64,000 bases of DNA from Spirulina sp034932185 (GTDB lineage: Bacteria; Cyanobacteriota; Cyanobacteriia; Cyanobacteriales; Spirulinaceae). Both the position numbers and the translations under genes were made by a program. The stretch's first letter is position 1, and the number at the start of each line of letters is the position of its first letter. The notes under the pieces were generated by a model. That model saw only the letters and a program-made list of their open reading frames with translations, was not told where the DNA came from and ran no database searches. This document shows, piece after piece, positions 17,527 through 25,184 of the stretch. The DNA is taken from the NCBI RefSeq assembly GCF_034932185.1, contig NZ_JAYGHW010000067.1, positions 4,255 through 68,254 on the forward strand. The letters are read 5' to 3'.

Positions 17527-17529
17527 TTT
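17498..17529 (+). terminator. Strong hairpin directly before the psbU ribosome binding site
   Basis: CCCCCACCT and AGGTGGGGG form a perfect 9-bp stem followed by TTTC. The AAGGAG of psbU starts only about 8 bases later. It could end the structured RNA or act as an attenuator for psbU, since no promoter fits between it and the gene. Confidence 0.45.
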
Positions 17530-17545
17530 CCACAAGGAGATTTTT

Positions 17546-17929
17546 ATGAAACGATTAATCAATGGGCTATTGGTGATAGTGCTGGTGATGGGTGTGTTTT
17601 TCTGGGGTGCTCAACCGAGCCAAGCCGCAGAATCCACCTATCGCAATAATGCGGATGTGATGCTACAAACGGAGTTTGGGGCGAAAATTGACCTGAATAA
17701 TACCAATGTTCGGGCATTCCGCAAGTTGCGCGGTTTCTATCCGGTGTTGGCGCAAAAAATCGTCAGCAATGCGCCTTACAAGAATGTCAAAGATGTTTTG
17801 AACATTCCAGGACTGTCGGAAACCCAAAAGGAACGCCTCCAAGCCAATTTAGATGCGTTTACGGTGTTGGATGCGGTGGATGTCTTCACGGAAGGAGACG
17901 ATCGCCTCAATAACGGCATTTACGACTAG
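17546..17929 (+). CDS. psbU: Photosystem II 12 kDa extrinsic protein PsbU
   Basis: Lumenal protein that stabilises the oxygen-evolving manganese cluster in cyanobacteria. The ATG at 17546 follows AAGGAG at 17534-17539. Residues 1-30 form a signal peptide with cleavage near PSQAAE; the mature part contains the helix-hairpin-helix fold (YKNVKDVLNIPGLSETQKERL) and ends GIYD, normal for the family (127 residues in total). The mRNA leader must include or directly follow the structured RNA at 17153-17526, which is unusual. Confidence 0.97.
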   Translation: MKRLINGLLVIVLVMGVFFWGAQPSQAAESTYRNNADVMLQTEFGAKIDLNNTNVRAFRKLRGFYPVLAQKIVSNAPYKNVKDVLNIPGLSETQKERLQANLDAFTVLDAVDVFTEGDDRLNNGIYD

Positions 17930-17947
17930 ATCCCCCCTAAACACCTG

Positions 17948-17972
17948 GTAGGGTGGGCAATGCCCACCCTAC
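17948..17972. repeat. GTAGGGTGGGCA palindrome
   Basis: GTAGGGTGGGCA and TGCCCACCCTAC form a perfect 12-bp stem separated by one base. Same family as 15457-15480. It lies 18 bp after the psbU stop. Confidence 0.7.
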
Positions 17973-17976
17973 GCTA

Positions 17977-18012
17977 GATCCCCCCTGCCCCCCTTAAAAA
18001 GGGGGGTTTTTT
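17977..18012 (+). terminator. psbU terminator made of a 30-nt dispersed repeat
   Basis: CCCCCC (17988-17993), loop TTAAAAA, GGGGGG (18001-18006) and TTTTTT (18007-18012) form an intrinsic terminator. Bases 17977-18006 are the exact reverse complement of 60578-60607 and 60683-60712. Confidence 0.8.
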
Positions 18013-18022
18013 GTTGTGACCC

Positions 18023-18071
18023 TGTAGGGGCGTTGGTGTAAGCCTGTAGGGGCGAAAAATTTTTCGCCCCC
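18023..18071. repeat. GTAGGGGCG repeat, hybrid of long and short form
   Basis: Starts like the long form (TGTAGGGGCGTTGGTGTAAGC) and then continues as a complete short palindrome GTAGGGGCGAAAAA/TTTTTCGCCCCCAC. It lies between the convergent psbU and leuS and shows how the two forms are related. Confidence 0.7.
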
Positions 18072-18093
18072 ACACGCACATTTTGCCCCCACA

Positions 18094-20652
18094 TTAAGAC
18101 CCAGGGGCGACGACGAAATTCACCAATTTACCGGGGACGACGATCACCTTTTTCACCACCTGACCCTCTAGGTAGGGTTGGATTTTGGTAGAACTGCGGG
18201 CGTAAGCCTCTAATTCTGCTTTGGTGGCATTGGTGGGAACTTGGATCAGATCCCGCTTTTTGCCCATCACCTGCACCACGAGGGGGATTTCATCCACCAT
18301 CAAAGCATCAGGATCGGCAACGGGCCAAGGCTGTTGATGGATCGAGCCGGTTTGTCCCAACTCGTGCCACAGTTCTTCCGCTAAATGGGGGGCAAAGGGT
18401 GCTAAAAGGATCAGCAGGGTATGAATCCCCTCTTGATAAACGGAAGAGGTGAGATGATGGGTATCGCTGAGGGCGTTGCTCAGTTTCATTAATTCTGAAA
18501 CAGCGGTATTAAATTGATAATCTCCTGCGAGGTCTTCGGAGATGGCGGCGATCGCCCCATGAATGGCCCGCCGTAACTCCTTCTCCCCCTTGCTCAATTC
18601 CCCCACTACCGAGGGAGTCACCCCTTGATAAGCCTGCACCAATCGCCACACCCGATTTAAAAACCGGAATTGCCCCTCCACATCCGCATCATCCCATTCC
18701 AGATCCTTCTCTGGAGGTGCTTTAAAGAGGATGAACATCCGGGCCGTATCTGCGCCATATTTCCCCAGCACCGCCTTGGGATCTACGCCGTTGTATTTCG
18801 ACTTCGACATTTTTTCATAGAACGCCTCCAAGGGTTCCCCGGTTTCCGGGTCTTGGGGGTTGTTGCTATCCACCTGATCGGCGGGGATATATTTCCCCGT
18901 GATTGGATTTTTATAGGTGAGGGCCTGCACCATCCCCTGAGTGAGGAGGCGTTGAAAGGGTTCATTAATGGTGATCAGGTTGCGATCGCGCAACACCTTT
19001 GTAAAGAAGCGGGAATAAAGGAGGTGTAAAATCGCGTGTTCAATCCCCCCCACATACTGATCCACCGCCAGCCAATTTTGCGCCGCCTCCGGCGTGAACA
19101 CCGCCTGATCATTCAACGCATCAGTATAGCGGAGGAAATACCAAGAGGAATCAATAAATGTGTCCATCGTGTCGGTTTCCCGTTTCGCCGGTTCCCCACA
19201 ACTGGGGCAAGGCACATTCACCCAATCCGCCATTTTCGCCAAAGGGGAAGGGCCACGACCGGAAAACGCCACCTGTTCCGGCAACTTCACCGGCAAATCA
19301 GCATCGGGAACCGGAACCGTCCCACAACTGGGGCAATGGATCACCGGAATCGGACAGCCCCAATAGCGTTGCCGGGAAATCAGCCAATCCCGCAAGCGGT
19401 ATTGAATCCGGGCCTTACCATAGCCTTGAGCCTCAGCATATTCAATAATTTTCGTTTTTCCTGTTACCGAATCCGTGCCATCAAAGGAGCCAGAATTAAC
19501 CATCAGCCCCGGCTCGGTATAGGCCTGCTCAAGAACCGCAGCGGCATCCCCATCGGCGGGAATAATCACCGTTTTAATCGCTAAATTATTTTGGGTAGCA
19601 AAGGCAAAATCCCGCTGATCATGGGCGGGAACCCCCATCACTGCCCCCGTGCCATATTCATACAACACATAATCCGCAATCCAGATCGGCACTTCTTCCC
19701 CGGTAAAGGGATTAATCGCCATGCCCCCGGTGGGAATGCCCCGTTTGGGTTTATCTTCAGCGGTGCGATCCTGCTCGCTGGTTTGGGCGATTTCGGTAAC
19801 GAATTGGTTCACGGCAGGGGTGCGATCGCCCCTCGTTACTTCAACCGTTAAAGGGTGTTCGGGGGCTAAAACCAAATAAGTCACGCCGTAGACCGTATCA
19901 GGGCGCGTCGTAAACACAGCAATTTTTTGATCCAGCCCGACAACGGGAAACTCTAAATAGGCCCCCACGGATTTGCCGATCCAATTTTCCTGCATCAACT
20001 TCACCCGCTCCGGCCAGCCGGTGAGCTGATCCAAATCCTGTAACAGGGCTTCGGCATAGTCGGTAATTTTTAAAAACCATTGGCGCAATAACTTACGCTC
20101 CACCTTCGCCCCCGATCGCCAGGATTTTCCCTCACTATCCACCTGCTCATTAGCCAGCACCGTCTGATCAATGGGATCCCAATTCACCGCCGCCTCTCTT
20201 TGGTAGGCCAGGCCCGCATCGAGGAATTGTAAAAACAGCCATTGCGTCCAGCGGTAGTAATCCGGGGCGCAGGTGGTGACTTCCCGATCCCAATCAATGG
20301 AGAGGCCCAATTCTTTCAACTGCTCCCGCATTTGGGCAATATTTTGCAGCGTCCAAGTAGCGGGAGGAATACCGCGATCGATGGCGGCATTTTCCGCCGG
20401 TAGCCCAAAGGCATCCCAGCCCATGGGGTGCAAAACCCGATAACCTTGCATCCGTTTTTGTCGGGCAATCACATCGGTAATCACATAGTTGCGCACATGG
20501 CCCATGTGGAGACTCCCTGAAGGATAGGGAAACATCGAAAGGGCGTAAAACTTTGGTTTTTGCCGATCCTCCCCAGTGCGGTCTAACCCCTGGTCAGCCC
20601 AAAACTGTTGCCATTTTGACTCAATCGCAGCGGCTTGATAGCGGGATTCCAC
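18094..20652 (-). CDS. leuS: Leucyl-tRNA synthetase
   Basis: Class I aminoacyl-tRNA synthetase that charges tRNA-Leu. The 852-residue protein has the HIGH-type motif in GSLHMGHVRNY (about residues 46-56), the CP1 editing insertion with the T-rich FTTRPDTVYGVTY segment, two cysteine pairs in HCPSCG and CPSCGE, and KMSKSKYNG near residue 615. Length and order are those of bacterial LeuS. The ATG on the minus strand at 20652 is preceded by CTAGGAGC. Confidence 0.98.
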   Translation of the reverse strand: MESRYQAAAIESKWQQFWADQGLDRTGEDRQKPKFYALSMFPYPSGSLHMGHVRNYVITDVIARQKRMQGYRVLHPMGWDAFGLPAENAAIDRGIPPATWTLQNIAQMREQLKELGLSIDWDREVTTCAPDYYRWTQWLFLQFLDAGLAYQREAAVNWDPIDQTVLANEQVDSEGKSWRSGAKVERKLLRQWFLKITDYAEALLQDLDQLTGWPERVKLMQENWIGKSVGAYLEFPVVGLDQKIAVFTTRPDTVYGVTYLVLAPEHPLTVEVTRGDRTPAVNQFVTEIAQTSEQDRTAEDKPKRGIPTGGMAINPFTGEEVPIWIADYVLYEYGTGAVMGVPAHDQRDFAFATQNNLAIKTVIIPADGDAAAVLEQAYTEPGLMVNSGSFDGTDSVTGKTKIIEYAEAQGYGKARIQYRLRDWLISRQRYWGCPIPVIHCPSCGTVPVPDADLPVKLPEQVAFSGRGPSPLAKMADWVNVPCPSCGEPAKRETDTMDTFIDSSWYFLRYTDALNDQAVFTPEAAQNWLAVDQYVGGIEHAILHLLYSRFFTKVLRDRNLITINEPFQRLLTQGMVQALTYKNPITGKYIPADQVDSNNPQDPETGEPLEAFYEKMSKSKYNGVDPKAVLGKYGADTARMFILFKAPPEKDLEWDDADVEGQFRFLNRVWRLVQAYQGVTPSVVGELSKGEKELRRAIHGAIAAISEDLAGDYQFNTAVSELMKLSNALSDTHHLTSSVYQEGIHTLLILLAPFAPHLAEELWHELGQTGSIHQQPWPVADPDALMVDEIPLVVQVMGKKRDLIQVPTNATKAELEAYARSSTKIQPYLEGQVVKKVIVVPGKLVNFVVAPGS

Positions 20653-20737
20653 GGTGTTTGCTCCTAGGGGTTAAATGGGACTGGTTTTCATTTTATGGCT
20701 TTTGGGGAGTGGGAAGTGGGGATCGGCAATTCCTCTG

Positions 20738-20786
20738 GTAGGGGCGTTGGCGTAAGCCTACCGGAGGCACAAAAATTTTTCGCCCC
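20738..20786. repeat. Long-form GTAGGGGCG repeat (module B)
   Basis: GTAGGGGCGTTGGCGTAAGC, CTACCGGAGGCACAAA, then AATTTTTCGCCCC; nearly identical to 1502-1550. It lies upstream of leuS, next to a GGGGAGTGGGAAGTGGGGA tract that also occurs at the end of coaE. Confidence 0.7.
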
Positions 20787-20827
20787 ACGCCATTCGCCCA
20801 TTCGCCCCCACACCCGTTCCTGGGATG

Positions 20828-21103
20828 TTAGGGGGTTTGGCTGTTGGTGGGGGGTTGGGGGTGAGGGTGAGGGTTTTCGGTGTGGTGGAGAAAGTTGAGA
20901 AAGAGGACAATGCCGATAATGATGAAGGTTACACCAAACACGGGGGGGTCTTTGGGTTTTTTGGGGGCGGTACTCTTTTTTTCACCACAGGCAAGGCAGA
21001 CGTAGAGTTGATGGCCTTCTGCAACGATGGTGAATTTGCCACATTTGGGGCAAGCAGTGCAGTGGGGCAAACTGGGGGTATTGCTGGGGGAAGAACTCGA
21101 CAT
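20828..21103 (-). CDS. Small zinc-ribbon membrane protein
   Basis: 91 residues from the ATG at 21101-21103; a GTG four codons upstream is possible. Two CxxC pairs (CPKCG and CLACG) form a zinc ribbon, followed by a Lys-rich linker and one membrane segment (FGVTFIIIGIVLFLNFL). The C-terminal tail is Pro/His-rich. No known function. It is reported because of the clear domain pattern and its own space between leuS and the hydrolase. Confidence 0.7.
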   Translation of the reverse strand: MSSSSPSNTPSLPHCTACPKCGKFTIVAEGHQLYVCLACGEKKSTAPKKPKDPPVFGVTFIIIGIVLFLNFLHHTENPHPHPQPPTNSQTP

Positions 21104-21189
21104 GACCACGCCCACGTAAAAGGTGCTACTGTTTCTCTACGCAGAAGGGCTTGGATTTATAGGCAGATGTCAAACTTTCTTTACAAAAA

Positions 21190-22011
21190 TTAATCCTGGG
21201 CGGTTAACAATTGGCTAAAGGCTTGGAGGGTTTCCGGGTATTTTTCCCCAGCAACCCAGACTAGATCATTATGGCCGGCCCCTTCTACCCAGAGCGATCG
21301 CTTCGGTTCGGGGGCTGCCTCATAGAGTTGTTGGCCATGGCTGAAGGCGATCGCCTCATCCGCTGTGCCATGGATGATCAGGATCGGGGCCTTCACCTGA
21401 TCAATTTTGGCGATGTTACGAAATTTATCAAAGGGGAGCAGGGGGAAAGGAACGACGGTGCGAAAGGCTTGGGTGAAGGTGCTTTCGAGGATGAGGCCCC
21501 CCACAGGGTAACGGGTGGCTAACTCCACCGAGGGGCCGCCCCCGATGGATCGCCCTAATAAAATAATTTGCTCTGGTGGGATCTGCTCGACGGCGATCAA
21601 ATGTTGATAGGCGGCTTCAATGTCTTCATAGGCGTTGGTTTCGGAAGGACGGCCTTCGCTCTGGCCATAGCCGCGATAATCGTAGGCAAAGACGCTAAAC
21701 CCGGCGTTGTAAATAATGTCCAAAATCGGGGCAATGTCCCCCAAATCTTCGGCATTGCCGTGGGAATAGAGAATCGTATGGGTAGCCTCAGGGTTAGGGC
21801 GGTGAATGGCCCGGATGATTTGGGCGTTGGGGGTGGCGATCGCCATCATATCGGGGGTTAGTTCATAACTGACGGGTTGAGGGACGAACATCATCCGATC
21901 CGCCATGAAAAAGACATAGAGGGCGAAAAATGTGTAAATGAAGAGGAGCGATCGCCCCAACCGCGCCCAACTTAATTCGCCAATCAGTAACCGCCGCCAT
22001 TTTGGATCCAT
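21190..22011 (-). CDS. Alpha/beta hydrolase, membrane anchored
   Basis: 273 residues from the ATG at 22009-22011, which has AGG about six bases upstream; longer starts run back into rsmB. One N-terminal membrane segment (LLFIYTFFALYVFFMA) is followed by a hydrolase of the BEM46/YqkD type: oxyanion HGNAEDLGD, nucleophile Ser in GRSIGGG, Asp in HGTADEAI, His in GAGHNDLV. It is probably an esterase or peptidase facing the periplasm. Substrate unknown. Downstream of rsmB on the same strand with 31 bp between. Confidence 0.88.
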   Translation of the reverse strand: MDPKWRRLLIGELSWARLGRSLLFIYTFFALYVFFMADRMMFVPQPVSYELTPDMMAIATPNAQIIRAIHRPNPEATHTILYSHGNAEDLGDIAPILDIIYNAGFSVFAYDYRGYGQSEGRPSETNAYEDIEAAYQHLIAVEQIPPEQIILLGRSIGGGPSVELATRYPVGGLILESTFTQAFRTVVPFPLLPFDKFRNIAKIDQVKAPILIIHGTADEAIAFSHGQQLYEAAPEPKRSLWVEGAGHNDLVWVAGEKYPETLQAFSQLLTAQD

Positions 22012-22042
22012 CAACATCCTGCCAACCCTATACCTTCCCAGT

Positions 22043-23380
22043 TTAGGCGGGAGCGATGAGAGCCACCATAAAAAAGCCATCCATCTGCGCCCGCTGGGGC
22101 CAAATTTTGACCCAACCCTCCGGACTGGCAAAGGAGGAAAATTCAGGGCCAGGGGGGCTGATCTGCCAATCCGCATGATGGCTTAAAAAATCTTGAATAA
22201 TGTCCTCATTTTCCGGCGGGTTGAGGGTACAGGTGGCATAGACTAACCGGCCACCGGGCTTAAGCCAGCGAGCAGTATTGGCTAATAATTCCTTTTGTAG
22301 TTGCGTGAGTTGGGCAATATTATCGGGGGTTTGTCGCCACCGAATATCAGGATGGCGGTGGAGCGTTCCCAAGCCGGAACAGGGGACATCGAGGAGGAGG
22401 CGATCCGCCCAGCCCACAAAATCGCCACGGGTCGCACTATCCCCTAAGTGGGTTTCAATACAGGTTAATCCTAACCGTTGGGCGTTTTGGCTGACTTTTT
22501 CGAGGCGGTGGGGAGTGCGATCGCAGGCGATTACCGTCCCCGCATCCTCCATCCGTTCCGCAATATCCGTCGTTTTCCCCCCTGGGGCCGCGCAGGCATC
22601 GATAATCGTCTCCCCCGGTTGCGGATCGAGCAACGCCCCCCCCCATTGAGCGCTCCTATCCTGCACCGTCCACCAACCCCGCCGAAAACCGGGCAGCTTG
22701 GGAATTGCCCCCACCGAACCGGGCAACCGCAGGGCGCGGGGCAAGGCGGGAACAGTTTGGGCTTTCACTCCCGATTCTGATAAAGCAGCTTGAACGGTGG
22801 CGGGGTCAGATTTGAGGGGATTCACCCGCAGATCAATCACCGGAGCCTGATTAAACCAATCACAAAGGGCGATCGCCTCCTCTTCCCCCAATTCCCCCCA
22901 CCATTGCCCCACCATCCAATCGGGAAAGCTGGCGGTGATCGCCAAGCGTTGGATCGGATCATCGGGAAGCGTCAGGGGGTCTGTCCCCGCTTCCGTTTGG
23001 CGGAGATAGTTGCGCAATAGGCCATTCACCACTTTTGTTAAGCGCCCTTGGCCGTTGGTTTTCGCCAGTTCAACGCTTGTATCCACAGCAGCAGAGGGGG
23101 GGATGTGGTCGAGGTAGCGGAGTTGGTAGAGGCCCAATTGCAGGATCGTGCGCAATAGGGGCGGTTGGGCTTGGGCGGGTTTTGTGCCGAGATGGTCAAT
23201 GATGGCGTTGAGGGTGCGTTGACGACGAACTACACCGTAGACGAGTTCAGTCACAAGGCCGCGATCGCTCTTCGGCAGGTCGGGGGTTTTGCCCAGGGTG
23301 CGGTCAAGGGCAATATCGGTATAGGCTCCGTGGCGATCGATTTGTTGGAGGGTGATCAGGGCAAGGTGGCGGGGATTCAT
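22043..23380 (-). CDS. rsmB: 16S rRNA (cytosine(967)-C(5))-methyltransferase RsmB
   Basis: 445 residues. The N-terminal NusB-like RNA-binding domain (about 1-130) is followed by the Sun/RsmB methyltransferase. The SAM loop is DACAAPGGKTT, and the two catalytic cysteines lie in VPCSGLGTLHRHPDIRW and YATCTLNPPENE. It methylates C967 of 16S rRNA. Starts at 23380 on the minus strand, divergent from hcp. Confidence 0.96.
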   Translation of the reverse strand: MNPRHLALITLQQIDRHGAYTDIALDRTLGKTPDLPKSDRGLVTELVYGVVRRQRTLNAIIDHLGTKPAQAQPPLLRTILQLGLYQLRYLDHIPPSAAVDTSVELAKTNGQGRLTKVVNGLLRNYLRQTEAGTDPLTLPDDPIQRLAITASFPDWMVGQWWGELGEEEAIALCDWFNQAPVIDLRVNPLKSDPATVQAALSESGVKAQTVPALPRALRLPGSVGAIPKLPGFRRGWWTVQDRSAQWGGALLDPQPGETIIDACAAPGGKTTDIAERMEDAGTVIACDRTPHRLEKVSQNAQRLGLTCIETHLGDSATRGDFVGWADRLLLDVPCSGLGTLHRHPDIRWRQTPDNIAQLTQLQKELLANTARWLKPGGRLVYATCTLNPPENEDIIQDFLSHHADWQISPPGPEFSSFASPEGWVKIWPQRAQMDGFFMVALIAPA

Positions 23381-23401
23381 GGGGGAAGCTCAGGTTCTGG
23401 A

Positions 23402-23438
23402 CTTCCCAGATTAGCGGTTTCCCGGAACCCCTGGGAAG
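23402..23438. repeat. CTTCCCAG/CTGGGAAG inverted repeat
   Basis: Perfect 8-bp arms at 23402-23409 and 23431-23438 in the rsmB-hcp spacer. Possibly an operator or leader structure of rsmB; no further support. Confidence 0.4.
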
Positions 23439-23582
23439 GCGGCCCTAGCCAACTGGGCAGTCAACTGGCAAGCGTGCTACTAATGGCCCTTAGGGTGATG
23501 AAGCCCGATTGACCGTGATCAATGTCACAATGCATATCAGATAAATTTTGTCTAGTTAATGTCATACATTTTTAATATTTAT

Positions 23583-23611
23583 TTGCACTTCGTTGGAAAA
23601 GTTTGCATAAT
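23583..23611 (+). promoter_or_regulatory. Candidate hcp promoter
   Basis: CATAAT at 23606-23611 resembles a -10 box, with TTGCAC 17 bp upstream as a weak -35. Transcription would start near 23618, giving a leader of about 65 nt before the hcp ATG. Confidence 0.4.
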
Positions 23612-23683
23612 GGGGGGTAAGCAAGCCAAGCTAACCAGTCGCTGTCTTGTGAGCAATCTGAAGAAAAGCCAAGAGGAATCGCC

Positions 23684-24178
23684 ATGACTTACTCCATTTC
23701 ACGCCAAGCCACTCTTCCTGAATTGGCCAATGCAGTTGCGACCACCACTGAGCAAATTAAACGCCTCGGTGCCGATGACCAACTTGCTCTCCTGTGGTTT
23801 GCCTATAAGCAATTGGGTCGCTCCATGACCCCCGCCGCCCCCGGAGCCGCTCGTCTCGAATTCGCCCAAGGGCTGCTCGATGAGTTCAAAGCCATGAGCC
23901 GTGAGCAACAAATGACGGCGATGCGCAACCTTGTCAATCGTGTCAACAATCCCATCAGTCGGGCCTACGGTATCCTCAGCACCAATACTAAACTGGCCTT
24001 CTGGTTTGTTTTGAGTGAATTGATGGTGGAGGGAACGGTGATTCCTGTCCCCGATGCCTACATCATGAGTCCTGATGCCCTGCGAGCCTTTAAGGCATTG
24101 GAAAACCTGGAGTTTAACCAACAAATCACGGTCTTCCGCAATGTGGTTGCGCCGATGGGCTTTGATCCCTTTGCCTAG
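23684..24178 (+). CDS. Helical carotenoid protein (OCP N-terminal-domain homologue)
   Basis: 164 residues matching only the helical effector domain of the orange carotenoid protein. Conserved carotenoid-cavity residues include Trp38 and Tyr41 (DDQLALLWFAY), a Trp in KLAFWFVLSELM equivalent to OCP Trp110, and an Arg in VFRNVV equivalent to OCP Arg155. Such proteins bind a keto-carotenoid and either quench phycobilisome excitation or singlet oxygen, depending on clade. Followed 101 bp later by the matching C-terminal-domain homologue, so both halves of a split OCP are encoded together. RBS AGAGGAA precedes the ATG. Confidence 0.93.
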   Translation: MTYSISRQATLPELANAVATTTEQIKRLGADDQLALLWFAYKQLGRSMTPAAPGAARLEFAQGLLDEFKAMSREQQMTAMRNLVNRVNNPISRAYGILSTNTKLAFWFVLSELMVEGTVIPVPDAYIMSPDALRAFKALENLEFNQQITVFRNVVAPMGFDPFA

Positions 24179-24279
24179 GTTTGTTGGGGCTGATCCCTTC
24201 TAAAGTCCACATCCTTTACTTTTTGGGGGGCAGGGCAACACCTTGCCCCCTTTGCTATTCCATTTTTGGGAGACTCCTT

Positions 24280-24672
24280 ATGGTTTTTACCCCTAGGGCA
24301 GCGCTGACATCAGCAACGCAACCGGAGGTGATTGCTCTCTATTTCACCGCCCTCAATGCTGAAGATTACGATGCGGCGGCGGCCTGCTTTGCCCCCAGCG
24401 GTCAACTGATCCCCCCCTTTGAAACCGCGATTACGGGGCCAAGGGCGATCGCCCGCTACCTGCAAAAAGAAGCCCCCGGCATGACCTTTACCCTTGAGCA
24501 AATTCAACCCCAGGGGGAAAGCCACTATTACCTTCGGGGCAAAGCCTGCTCCCCTTGGTTTAACCTGAGCGTGGCTTGGGAAATTGATCTCAATCCCCAA
24601 GGGGCGATCGCCCAATTGCAAATCCACCTCCTCGCCAAGCCGGAAGAACTGTTAATGCTCCGCCCCCATTAA
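24280..24672 (+). CDS. OCP C-terminal-domain homologue (CTDH, NTF2-like)
   Basis: 130 residues from the ATG at 24280 (GGGAG just upstream). An NTF2-like domain with the two residues that hydrogen-bond the carotenoid keto group in OCP: Tyr21 (IALYFTAL, OCP Tyr201) and Trp100 (SVAWEI, OCP Trp288). Cys90 in KACSPWF may be the cysteine implicated in redox control of dimerisation. CTDHs bind carotenoid as dimers and hand it to HCPs, which fits the neighbouring gene. Cytoplasmic. Confidence 0.9.
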   Translation: MVFTPRAALTSATQPEVIALYFTALNAEDYDAAAACFAPSGQLIPPFETAITGPRAIARYLQKEAPGMTFTLEQIQPQGESHYYLRGKACSPWFNLSVAWEIDLNPQGAIAQLQIHLLAKPEELLMLRPH

Positions 24673-24972
24673 GGAGCCTCAAAGGGAAATCATAAAATGG
24701 GCGAAAAGACAACCCCTGATTCTGACAATTTGCGATCGCTGACCGATATATTAATTGATCTTTATAGATCCGGAGGCGATCGCAACCGATCCTGCATAAA
24801 TTGACAAGAAAGTCAATCTCCCAAATGAGGGGTGAGGAGGGGAGGAGCATACACCTTCACTCTATCCTCTCTGCTCTATCCTCTTTCCTCCCTATGTGAG
24901 ACAGATTTTCTCGTGATCATTAAGTTATGCAACGTTTCAGTAAGAGTTACGCGACTTCAGCCTATCGATAGA
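24673..24972. other. Intergenic stretch with no clear gene
   Basis: A 35-codon ATG frame at 24697 has a possible binding site (AAAGGG) but no recognisable similarity and uses HIP1 sequence; I do not call it. The 24829-24895 part is purine-rich then pyrimidine-rich (GGTGAGGAGGGGAGGAG, later CCTCTTTCCTCCC) and could form a weak stem. Confidence 0.4.
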
Positions 24973-25000
24973 TTTAACTGCCCCAATCCATTGCTATTAT
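24973..25000 (+). promoter_or_regulatory. Candidate extended -10 promoter of the pentapeptide gene leader
   Basis: TGCTATTAT (24992-25000) is a TG-extended -10 box, with TTTAAC 16 bp upstream as a partial -35. Transcription would begin close to 25007, at the foot of the inverted repeats described next. Confidence 0.45.
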
Positions 25001-25010
25001 AGAAAGCAGG

Positions 25011-25150
25011 AAGAGCAGTTCAAAGGTCTCAGCAAGGTTATTCTTGCCCAGCACTTGTGTTGATTAAACCTGAGCGTCATAGTGATTTAATCAATCCTTT
25101 TTACCGTCAGATTTTACTGTGGATGTGGGCAGACCTTGAGTGGTTCTTCT
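25011..25150 (+). ncRNA. Rod-like structured leader or small RNA
   Basis: Nested complementary arms: TCAAAGGTCT (25020-25029) with AGACCTTGA (25131-25139, one bulged A), and inside it TTGATTAAA (25060-25068) with TTTAATCAA (25086-25094), a perfect 9-bp hairpin; GCAAG/CTTGC forms a further small hairpin at 25032-25047. A candidate promoter directly precedes it. It may be the 5' leader of the pentapeptide gene at 25185 or a separate sRNA. Not recognised as a known family. Confidence 0.45.
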
Positions 25151-25184
25151 GGGTGTTGAGGACAGAAGTCATTGGGAGGAACGT

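Noticed and set aside
16963..17545. RNase P RNA, tmRNA, 6S RNA or a group I/II intron as identity of the psbU-upstream RNA
   Set aside because: None of the hallmark segments I know was found: no GAGGAAAGTCC for RNase P, no tag frame for tmRNA, no domain V hairpin for group II, no single long rod for 6S.
24697..24804. 35-codon frame after the CTDH gene
   Set aside because: It has a possible ribosome binding site but no recognisable motif, runs through HIP1 octamers and has no support beyond being open.
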